From positions 1-5,753 of the forward strand of contig JAPKZP010000383.1 in the NCBI GenBank assembly GCA_026393735.1: a stretch of DNA of 5,753 bases, given 5' to 3'. Of this stretch, positions 1 to 4,799 are shown in pieces. The position numbers and the translations under genes were made by a program. Within the stretch, counting starts at the first letter, position 1, and each line of letters starts with the position of its first letter. Source of the stretch: Acidobacteriota bacterium. Lineage in GTDB: Bacteria > Acidobacteriota > Vicinamibacteria > Vicinamibacterales > JAKQTR01. The notes beneath the pieces were generated by a model. The model worked only from the letters and a program-made list of their open reading frames with translations, did no database searches and was not told where the DNA came from.

Positions 1-122
1 CAGACGAGCAGCGGGAACGACACGACCAGCAGGAGCAGCCCGACGAGCACGCTCTTGATCGAGTCGAACAGCCGGGAGAACCACGACTGAGAAGTGACCT
101 CGCGATACGAATCTGCAGCCAT
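1..122 (-). CDS. TMEM43-family (DUF1625) membrane protein, N-terminal part only
   Basis: The minus strand opens with ATG at 122-120 and stays open to the window edge, giving 40 complete codons. The peptide begins MAADSYREVTSQSWFSRLFD, continues with a short basic stretch, and then enters a hydrophobic run (residues about 25-40, VLVGLLLLVVSFPLLV) that is the first membrane helix. The 'SWFSRL..SIK.VL.GL.L...SFPLL' pattern directly after a short polar N-terminus is typical of bacterial TMEM43/DUF1625 proteins, where it is followed by WNEGR; here the next codon begins TG, consistent with Trp. An AAGG-type purine stretch lies 7-10 nt upstream of the ATG. The rest of the gene lies outside the window. 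Function in bacteria is not established; it is an integral membrane protein. The family call rests on about 40 residues. Confidence 0.7.
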   Translation of the reverse strand, partial: MAADSYREVTSQSWFSRLFDSIKSVLVGLLLLVVSFPLLV

Positions 123-159
123 CTTTGCCTTGCCTTTCCGGGCGCGCGTCGCCGCCTCG

Positions 160-175
160 CCCCGTGTCAACGGGG
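160..175. promoter_or_regulatory. Inverted repeat in the divergent intergenic region
   Basis: A perfect 6-bp inverted repeat, CCCCGT-GTCA-ACGGGG, lies in the 259-nt gap between the two divergently transcribed genes. Its centre contains, on the minus strand, TTGACA (170-165), a perfect -35 match, but I see no -10 at the right distance (142-147 is GCGCGC). It could be an operator for the leftward gene, or chance in GC-rich DNA. Confidence 0.2.
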
Positions 176-338
176 GCGCGTCCCGAGGCCGCGCTGGACG
201 CCGGCGGCCCGAGACCGTTTCTGTCGCTGTAGGAGATCCCATCAGCAGGATGTTCGTGATCGGGTTGAGATGTCAAGGAGCCGGGGGACCGCCGGCGTGG
301 CAGTGTTGCGGAAGACCATGCTGATCCGGAATCTCAGC

Positions 339-344
339 TAGAAT
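339..344 (+). promoter_or_regulatory. Possible -10 box (TAGAAT) for the secreted-protein gene
   Basis: TAGAAT matches the -10 consensus at five of six bases and would place the transcript start near 350, about 30 nt before the preferred start codon and just upstream of the GGGAGGG ribosome-binding site. No good -35 is visible at 316-321. If real, it argues against the in-frame ATG at 343, which overlaps this box and has no Shine-Dalgarno sequence. Confidence 0.25.
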
Positions 345-381
345 GCACGAAACCGAACGCACACGCTCCCGGGAGGGAATG

Positions 382-924
382 ATGAGACGAGTAGCCCTCG
401 TGTCGGCGCTGTCGATGGCCTTGATGTTGTTCGCAACTGCGCCCCGCGCCCAGGACAAGGGCGAAGCGGGCATGGCGTTACGGCCTGTGGCCCAGACGCC
501 CGAGTGGCAAAAGCTCCGTTCGCTGGTCGGCCAGTGGGCAGGCGTCATGGAAGAGGCCGGCCAGCAGGTGCCGGCAGACGCAGAAGTGCGGATGACCGCT
601 GACGGGTCTGCGCTGATGCACGTGCTGGGCAAGGACACGCCACACGAGATGGTCACGATGTTCCATCCCGACCTCAATCGGTTGCTGGCCACACACTACT
701 GCGCGGCTCACAACCAGCCACGCATGGCGCTGACCAAGGCGCCCGGCGCGAATCAACTGGCGTTCGAATTCGTCGACGGGACCAACATCGCTCCGGGCGA
801 TGGATACATGGCGCGCCTGGTGATCACCTTCCAGGATGCGGACCACCACGACGAGGCCTGGACCTTCAGGGTCAACGGGAAGGACGGGCCGGCAGCGGTC
901 TTCCGTTTCGCGCGGAAGAAGTAG
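382..924 (+). CDS. Exported lipocalin-like (DUF1579-type) protein of unknown function
   Basis: The start is chosen at ATG 382, four bases after the GGGAGGG at 371-377; ATG 379 is equally in frame and only one residue longer. The product is 180 aa. The N-terminus is a classical signal peptide: MRRVALVSALSMALMLFATA, then PRAQDKG, with a likely cleavage after the Ala of P-R-A. The mature part has the pattern of a small beta-barrel: 'W.KL.SLVGQWAG' opens the barrel, followed by 'ADGSALMHVL', 'HEMVTMFHPD..RLLATHYCAA.NQPRM', 'LAFEFVDGTNI' and a final strand pair ending in 'VFRFARKK'. The HYCAA-NQPRM block is the best conserved signature of this otherwise unnamed family, common in Acidobacteriota and Proteobacteria. 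It probably sits in the periplasm or is secreted and may bind a small ligand, but no ligand can be named. It is transcribed alone; no partner gene is evident. Confidence 0.75.
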   Translation: MRRVALVSALSMALMLFATAPRAQDKGEAGMALRPVAQTPEWQKLRSLVGQWAGVMEEAGQQVPADAEVRMTADGSALMHVLGKDTPHEMVTMFHPDLNRLLATHYCAAHNQPRMALTKAPGANQLAFEFVDGTNIAPGDGYMARLVITFQDADHHDEAWTFRVNGKDGPAAVFRFARKK

Positions 925-980
925 CGGGTCGTTCAGCAGGCCTTGGGCGCCGAAGCCCGCGGACGACGACGAGGGGGCTG

Positions 981-1394
981 CATCTCATCGCGGACGGCTT
1001 GCGCCGGACACCACAGGTTGCGTACTTGAACCTCCAGTCGAAGTTCGCGAGGGCGGCCATCTCGGAACTCGAGGCGTTCTCTCAGAGTGGAGACGAGGTT
1101 CGGGCGACCGGCACCCTGGGGGATCGACCGCTAGTCGTGTTGACGGCAGGCCGGGAGCCCGACGGGGCCCAACTGCCAGAGGGAGTGTCTCTGGCGAAAG
1201 CCAGGGCTTTTCATCAGGTATGGGTGAACGACCTGCACGTCCGCCTTGCCAGGCTGTCGACTCATGGCAGGCACGTCATCGTGCCCGACAGCAATCATGG
1301 GATTCCGCTGGAGCGGCCCTATGCGGTCGCCACCGCGATCCGGGATGTCTGCGGTGAGGTCAGGAACGACGCTGCGAGAACACGCCTATGCTGA
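981..1394 (+). pseudogene. Alpha/beta-hydrolase C-terminal remnant
   Basis: The frame read from about 981 (HLIADGLRRTPQVAYLNLQS...) to TGA 1392-1394 resembles only the last third of an alpha/beta-hydrolase. It has the cap-to-core helix 'NLQSKFARAAISELEAF', core strand beta-7 'GDRPLVVLTAGREPD' carrying the usual acidic position, and 'GRHVIVPDSNHGIPLERP' with the catalytic His (SNHGI) before the last helix 'AVATAIRDVC'. The first two thirds, including the oxyanion loop and the G-x-S-x-G nucleophile, are absent: only 56 nt separate this stretch from the stop of the secreted-protein gene. The only in-frame initiation codon here is TTG 999, with a GGACGG too close to act well. It is therefore most likely a decayed, non-enzymatic fragment. 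Its 3' end overlaps the convergent antitoxin gene by 9 nt. Confidence 0.65.
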
Positions 1395-1736
1395 GCCGCG
1401 TACGGCTGCCGGCGCGCCGCGCCCGGTCAGGTGCTTCGTTCGCCGTCGCGCGTCCTTCACGAAGCGAATCTCCACCTTGTAGCCAAGAGCCTTCGCGTAC
1501 CGCTGCAGCGTTGCGATAGACGGTGAGTGCTTCGGCTGCGCTGATTCCAGTCGAGCGATCGCAGATTGCGTGGTTCCGACACGGGCCGCCACTTCACCCT
1601 GGGTGAGACCCGCTTCGGCTCTTGCCTTGAGCACTTCATCGAGAAATGCGAATTCATCACCGAGGTCGTCGTACGCCTTCTTGACGCCGGGGCGGGCGAA
1701 CGCGCGTGCCTTGAACTGGGCGAGCTTGCTAGTCAT
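1386..1736 (-). CDS. XRE-family antitoxin of a type II toxin-antitoxin pair
   Basis: The product is 116 aa, starting at ATG 1736 (MTSKLAQFKARAF). This start is preferred because AAGGA at 1749-1745 lies 8 nt upstream; the in-frame ATG at 1745 would abut that site. Residues about 30-67 form a helix-turn-helix of the Cro/C1 type: FLDEVLKARAEAGLTQGEVA, then ARVGTTQSAIARLESA. Residues 72-92 (SPSIATLQRYAKALGYKVEI) are the usual extension seen in HigA-like antitoxins. The tail (about 95-116) is Arg/Lys-rich and looks divergent. It overlaps the toxin gene by 8 nt (toxin stop TAG lies inside ATGACTAG), so the two are translationally coupled. The antitoxin is expected to neutralise the toxin by direct binding and to repress the shared promoter. 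The toxin-first order is that of higBA-type modules. Confidence 0.85.
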   Translation of the reverse strand: MTSKLAQFKARAFARPGVKKAYDDLGDEFAFLDEVLKARAEAGLTQGEVAARVGTTQSAIARLESAQPKHSPSIATLQRYAKALGYKVEIRFVKDARRRTKHLTGRGAPAAVRGSA

Positions 1737-2055
1737 GACAGACATCCTTCATTCTGCGCCGCGCAATCTGAAGCTGATGGGGAGGCGTCTTGGCCGTCTT
1801 CTTCACGAATTGATGCAGGACGACGATGCGTCGATCCACGACCGTGCAGTAGAAGACCCGCGCGATTCCCTCTGCGGCCTTGAGGCGGAGTTCGAACAGT
1901 CCGCCACCCATGGCGCGGGTATGGGGCATGCCCAGGTCTGGGCCAAACGCCTCCATCCGCTCCGCGTATCTCAGGAATCGGGCGACCAGACCGGCCGGCA
2001 GGGCGAGGATGTCATCTTCGATGCGTTGACTGTAGAAGGAGATGGTCCAAGCCAC
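1729..2055 (-). CDS. RelE/ParE-superfamily toxin, phage Gp49-like (HigB type)
   Basis: The product is 108 aa from GTG 2055. It follows the Gp49-like (PF05973) pattern from end to end: an N-terminal strand (WTISFYSQ), two helices with 'LPAGLVARFLRYAERMEAFG', then 'GMPHTRAMGGGLFELRLK', the core strands 'GIARVFYCTVVDRRIVVLHQF' and the basic 'VKKTAKTPPHQLQIARRRM' helix. Family members are ribosome-associated mRNA interferases or related translation inhibitors; the Arg/Lys-rich C-terminal half fits that role. The gene precedes the antitoxin with an 8-nt overlap. No Shine-Dalgarno sequence is visible before GTG, and the predicted transcript start coincides with the start codon. Full length with no visible lesion, so the module is probably functional. 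Confidence 0.87.
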   Translation of the reverse strand: MAWTISFYSQRIEDDILALPAGLVARFLRYAERMEAFGPDLGMPHTRAMGGGLFELRLKAAEGIARVFYCTVVDRRIVVLHQFVKKTAKTPPHQLQIARRRMKDVCHD

Positions 2056-2061
2056 GACGGA

Positions 2062-2080
2062 AGTATAGCATATCCGCTAT
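2062..2080 (-). promoter_or_regulatory. Toxin-antitoxin promoter with overlapping operator palindrome
   Basis: On the minus strand TGC-TATACT (2070-2062) is an extended -10 element with five of six consensus bases. It is overlapped by an inverted repeat with perfect 5-bp arms, ATAGC (2065-2069) and GCTAT (2076-2080), separated by six bases. No strong -35 is visible, which is usual for extended -10 promoters. The last -10 base is seven nucleotides before the G of the toxin GTG. Binding of the XRE antitoxin to the palindrome would block RNA polymerase, giving the autorepression expected of such modules. The assignment of the binding protein is inferred. Confidence 0.6.
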
Positions 2081-2248
2081 GTCTGCCGCTTGTCCTTGCC
2101 CCCGAACCGGCTCAGGGAGAACTGGCCGACCTCCGGCCGCCTACCTTGGTCTTCCGCGGAGACAACGCGGCGACGAGGTTGGCAGCTTCTGCGGAGCTCT
2201 GACGCGATTCGCACACGCGGCCGAGGGGTGCGCGTTTGAGGGGCGTTG

Positions 2249-2281
2249 TACAAACCAACGGCTCGGTTTTCACCGAGCCGT
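2249..2281 (-). terminator. Hairpin terminator after tRNA-Leu
   Basis: On the minus strand ACGGCTCGGT-GAAA-ACCGAGCCGT (2281-2258) is a perfect 10-bp stem capped by a GAAA (GNRA) tetraloop. It is followed by TGGTTTGT, a moderately U-rich tail. It lies 27 nt past the tRNA 3' end and is well placed to end the gap-pgk-tpiA-secG-tRNA transcript. The tail is weaker than in an ideal Rho-independent terminator. Between it and the toxin-antitoxin promoter (2081-2257) I see no gene. Confidence 0.7.
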
Positions 2282-2307
2282 ACGTCCTTGTCGATCAGCA
2301 CGATAAC

Positions 2308-2394
2308 TGGTGCGGAAGGGGGGATTCGAACCCCCACACTCTTGCGAGTGCCAGCCCCTCAAGCTGGTGCGTCTGCCAGTTCCGCCACTTCCGC
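2308..2394 (-). tRNA. leuU: tRNA-Leu (anticodon GAG), CCA encoded
   Basis: The cloverleaf can be read directly on the minus strand. The acceptor stem is GCGGAAG/CTTCCGC with discriminator A. The D arm begins GGCGGAACTGGCAGACGC. The anticodon stem is CCAGC/GCTGG around the loop TTGAGGG, giving anticodon GAG. A long variable arm of the Leu type follows (about CACTCGCAAGAGTG), and the T arm is GGGGG-TTCGAAT-CCCCC. The terminal CCA (2310-2308) is encoded. The tRNA reads CUC and CUU leucine codons, and CUC is used often in the neighbouring genes. It starts 32 nt after the secG stop codon and is probably cut from the secG message. A secG neighbour that is tRNA-Leu(GAG) is also the arrangement in E. 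coli (leuU). Confidence 0.96.
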
Positions 2395-2426
2395 GAGGGA
2401 GGTCTATCTTACTACTGTCTGCCCGA

Positions 2427-2741
2427 CTACTTCTTTACGGGAGCCGCCGGTGTTGCCGGCGCGGTCGGGGCTGCCGGCAACTTCACGCCGCTGACAACCG
2501 AGCCTGGAGCACGCTGCCACGCGATCGCGAGCGCCATCGACCCCAGCATGAACAGCACGGCCAGCACGGCCGTCGCACGCGTCAGCAGCGTCGCCCCGGA
2601 GCGGGCGCCGAACGCGGTCTGGCTGCTGCTGCCGCCGAACGCCGCCGCGATGTCGCCAGCGCGGCCCTGCTGGAGCAGAACGACGATCAGCAGGAGCAGG
2701 CACACGATGACGTACAGGCCGGACATCACGTAGTAGAGCAT
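2427..2741 (-). CDS. secG: SecG, preprotein translocase subunit
   Basis: SecG is the small inner-membrane partner of SecYE that assists SecA-driven protein export. The product is 104 aa. The first membrane helix spans residues about 3-23 (YYVMSGLYVIVCLLLLIVVL). It is followed by the conserved cytoplasmic loop 'LQQGRAGDIAAAFGGSSSQTAFGARSGATLLTRAT', the diagnostic SecG signature, and then by the second helix (about 56-75, TAVLAVLFMLGSMALAIAW). The tail is Ala/Pro-rich and ends in Lys-Lys, a common feature in this kind of bacterium. The start ATG 2741 is preceded by AGGAAG with a very short spacing; the in-frame ATG 2726 would cut into the first helix. It begins 7 nt after the tpiA stop, so it is cotranscribed with the glycolytic genes. 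Confidence 0.95.
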   Translation of the reverse strand: MLYYVMSGLYVIVCLLLLIVVLLQQGRAGDIAAAFGGSSSQTAFGARSGATLLTRATAVLAVLFMLGSMALAIAWQRAPGSVVSGVKLPAAPTAPATPAAPVKK

Positions 2742-2747
2742 CTTCCT

Positions 2748-2753
2748 ATTATA
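2748..2753 (-). promoter_or_regulatory. Perfect -10 hexamer (TATAAT) at the tpiA-secG junction
   Basis: TATAAT on the minus strand is formed by the last tpiA sense bases, its TAA stop and the next base. Seven bases separate it from the A of the secG ATG. A partial -35 (TTGTGA, 2774-2769) is 15 nt upstream, shorter than optimal. It may give secG and the tRNA their own start, or be coincidence caused by the stop codon. Confidence 0.25.
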
Positions 2754-3492
2754 CCGTGCGACTTCCGTTCACAATCGCGAAAAACGACGGGACCGTCAGG
2801 CTGGCCCCGCCCACCAGGGCGCCGTCCACGTCGGGTAGCGCCATCAAGTCCTTGATATTGTCGGGTTTGACGCTGCCGCCGTAGATCACGTGGCACTCGT
2901 CGGCGGCCTTCGCCCCGAACCACTCCCGGAGCCGATTCCGGATGTGGGCATGCGCCTCCCCGGCGCGCCCGGTCCCAATCGCCCAGACGGGCTCATACGC
3001 CACGACGAGTGCCGCCACCTGCGCGTCGGTCAGCCCCTTGAGTGCCGCGGCGACCTGCCGATCCAGCACCTCGAGCGTGCGCCCGCCATCTCGCTCCTCG
3101 AGCGTTTCGCCCACGCACACGATGGCCGTGAGGTCGGCCGCGATGGCGGCGTGCAGCTTCCGGTTGACCCCTTCGTCCGTGTCCCCGAAGAGGCGGCGCC
3201 GCTCTGAGTGTCCGATGATGACATACCCCGCGCCGGCGTCCTTGATCATGCCGGCGCTGATCGCCCCGGTGAACGCGCCCTCGCGCTCCCAGTGGAGATC
3301 CTGGGCGGCGATGCCCACGTTTGTGTGCCGCGCAGCCTCGGCTGCGGCGTGGAGCGCCGTGAACGGCGGCGCCACGACGATCTCGGCGCCCGGCGTGTCC
3401 GTGACGAGCGCGCCGAGCTCGCTCACGTAGGCCACGGCCTCGTGAACGGTCTTGAACATCTTCCAGTTGGCGGCGACGAAGGGAATGCGCAT
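2749..3492 (-). CDS. tpiA: Triosephosphate isomerase (shortened after loop 6)
   Basis: The enzyme interconverts dihydroxyacetone phosphate and glyceraldehyde 3-phosphate in the cytoplasm. The product is 247 aa from ATG 3492, five nucleotides after the pgk stop. All catalytic residues are present: Asn9 and Lys11 (AANWKM), His95 (IIGHSERR) and Glu167 (VAYEPVW). The phosphate-binding motifs YGGSVKPDN (204-212) and ALVGGASL (225-232) are also intact. An oddity lies at loop 6. After AIGTGR (171-176) the chain goes straight to AGEAHAHIR, whereas family members usually have a stretch like 'xATPxQ' before the Ala-Gln/Gly-Glu helix, so about six residues look missing (codon junction near 2964/2965). 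Loop 6 closes over the substrate, so activity may be reduced. GAGAAG about 8 nt upstream, within the end of pgk, may serve as ribosome-binding site. Because of the pgk frameshift, this frame is also continuous with upstream pgk. Confidence 0.93.
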   Translation of the reverse strand: MRIPFVAANWKMFKTVHEAVAYVSELGALVTDTPGAEIVVAPPFTALHAAAEAARHTNVGIAAQDLHWEREGAFTGAISAGMIKDAGAGYVIIGHSERRRLFGDTDEGVNRKLHAAIAADLTAIVCVGETLEERDGGRTLEVLDRQVAAALKGLTDAQVAALVVAYEPVWAIGTGRAGEAHAHIRNRLREWFGAKAADECHVIYGGSVKPDNIKDLMALPDVDGALVGGASLTVPSFFAIVNGSRTV

Positions 3493-3497
3493 AGGGA

Positions 3498-4716
3498 TTA
3501 CTTCTCGGAAAGGGCCGCTACTCCGGGCAGGACGCTGCCGCCCAGGAACTCCAGCGACGCGCCGCCGCCCGTGGAAATGTGCGTGATCTGCGCCGTGACG
3601 CCCGCCTTCGTGACCGCGGCAACGGAATCGCCGCCGCCAATGATCGTCGTGCCCTTCACGCCGGCCACAGCCTTCGCCCTTCACGCCGGCCACAGCCTTC
3701 GCGACGGCCGTGGTGCCGGCGTCGAACGGGCTGGTCTCGAACACGCCCATCGGTCCGTTCCACACGACGGTCTTCGCCTTCGCGAGAATGGCCGCGTACC
3801 GTTCGGCGGTCTTCGGGCCGATGTCGAGGCCCATCCGATCGCCAATCGCCGGGTCATCCACCGAGAGCGTGGCCGTCGCGACGCCCACCTCGATCTTCTC
3901 CGCGACGACGTGGTCGACGGGCAATTCGAACTGAATCGAACGCTCGGCGGCCCGCTTCATGATCGCGCGCGCGGCATCCAGCTTGTCGGGCTCGACGAGC
4001 GACGTGCCGACCGGCAGGCCCTTGGCCAGCAAGAAGGTGTACGCCATGGCGCCGCCGATGAGCAGCGCATCCACGCGGCCGAGGAAGTTCTCGATGACGT
4101 CGATCTTGTCCGACACTTTGGCGCCGCCGAGCACGGCCACGAACGGCCTCGCGGGCGAGGCCAGCGCGAGGCCGAGGTACTTCAACTCGTCCTCCATCAG
4201 GAAGCCCGCCGCGGCCTTCGGCAGGAGCTTCGCCATGCCCTCGGTCGACGCGTGCGCGCGGTGGCTTGATCCGAAGGCGTCGTTCACGTAGAGGTCCGCC
4301 AGGTCGGCCAGTTGCTGCGCAAACGCCGGATCGTTCTTCTCTTCTTCCTTGTGGAAACGGACGTTCTCGAGGAGGACGAGATTGTTGCCCTGCGTCCTGG
4401 CCTGCGCGATCGCGGCCTTCGCGACGTCGCCGACGCAATCGTCGGCAAACGTCACCACCCGGCCCACGAGCGTCGCGAGGTGATCGGCCACGGGTTTCAA
4501 GCTGAACTCCGGGCTCGGGCCGCCCTTCGGCCGCCCGAGGTGCGAGGCCAGGATCACCGTGGCCCCGTGCTCGAGCGCGTACACGATGGTCGGCAGCGAG
4601 GCCCGGATCCGCGTGTCGTCCTTGATGCGCCCCTCCTTGATCGGGACGTTGAAGTCGACGCGGATGAACACCCGCTTGCCCTGCAGATCGAGATCGCGAA
4701 TAGACAACTTGGCCAC
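3498..4716 (-). CDS. pgk: Phosphoglycerate kinase, frameshifted by a 25-bp duplication
   Basis: The enzyme transfers phosphate from 1,3-bisphosphoglycerate to ADP. The start is GTG 4716 (MAKLSIRDLDLQGKRV), with AGAGG 7 nt upstream. Family motifs are intact up to residue 347: RVDFNVP (19-25), SHLGRPKGG (58-66), LENVRFHKEEE (116-126), NDAFGSSHRAHASTEG (145-160), GGAKVSDKI (197-205) and WNGPMGVFE (319-327). After GVKG the frame is broken by an exact 25-bp tandem duplication. Skipping one copy restores TTIIGGGDS, HISTGGGAS and the C-terminal VAALSEK with TAA at 3500-3498, for a normal 397-aa PGK. As written, the protein loses its last 50 residues, including the GGGDS nucleotide-binding segment. 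It instead reads 61 Arg/Gly-rich residues and continues in frame into tpiA (4716-2749, 655 codons). Motifs elsewhere are so well kept that the change is either very recent or an assembly error. Confidence 0.88.
3651..3702. repeat. 25-bp exact tandem duplication inside pgk
   Basis: Positions 3652-3676 and 3677-3701 are identical over 25 bases (beginning CCCTTCACGCCGG and ending CAGCCTTCG). The periodicity extends one base on each side. Since 25 is not a multiple of three, it shifts the pgk reading frame. One copy encodes the expected PGK residues and the second is surplus. Confidence 0.97.
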
Positions 4717-4723
4717 GGAGATA

Positions 4724-4738
4724 CCTCTCACGAAGAGG
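4724..4738 (-). promoter_or_regulatory. Small hairpin covering the pgk ribosome-binding site
   Basis: On the minus strand CCTCT-TCGTG-AGAGG forms a 5-bp stem whose second arm (AGAGG, 4728-4724) is the likely Shine-Dalgarno sequence of pgk, 7 nt before its GTG. It could damp pgk translation; five base pairs is weak and may be chance. Confidence 0.25.
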
Positions 4739-4758
4739 GGACAGTTCGCCTGCGGGCC

Positions 4759-4784
4759 GAGGGGCCGGCCGACACCAGCCCCTC
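4759..4784 (-). other. Stem-loop in the gap-pgk spacer
   Basis: The minus-strand RNA can fold GAGGGGCUGG-UGUCGG-CCGGCCCCUC, a 10-bp GC-rich stem with one G-U pair and a six-base loop. It starts 15 nt after the gap stop codon. There is no U tract after it (GGCCCGCAGG follows), so it is not a normal intrinsic terminator. It may instead protect the 3' end of a gap message or mark a processing site between gap and pgk. Confidence 0.45.
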
Positions 4785-4799
4785 CGCGCGAAACCCTGC

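Noticed and set aside
160..175. CCCCGT/ACGGGG hairpin as a terminator
   Set aside because: There is no U tract on either side and it lies between divergent genes, where no terminator is needed.
343..381. Upstream in-frame ATG at 343 for the secreted-protein gene
   Set aside because: It has no Shine-Dalgarno sequence, overlaps a possible -10 box, and would put 13 polar residues before the signal peptide.
836..1357. Plus-strand open frame overlapping the secreted-protein gene and the hydrolase remnant
   Set aside because: It is Arg/Gly/Ser-rich with no recognisable domain, while the alternative frame shows a clear hydrolase pattern.
2077..2337. Minus-strand open frame beginning MGVRIPPSAP
   Set aside because: Its start lies inside the T arm of tRNA-Leu and it crosses the terminator hairpin; this is a familiar false frame produced by tRNA sequence.
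3651..3702. The pgk repeat as part of a CRISPR or larger repeat array
   Set aside because: Only two abutting copies without spacers, entirely within coding sequence; a simple tandem duplication explains it.
3208..4269. Long plus-strand open frame (353 codons) opposite pgk and tpiA
   Set aside because: It is antisense to well-recognised enzymes, has Arg/His-rich low-complexity composition and no family resemblance; a GC-rich shadow frame.
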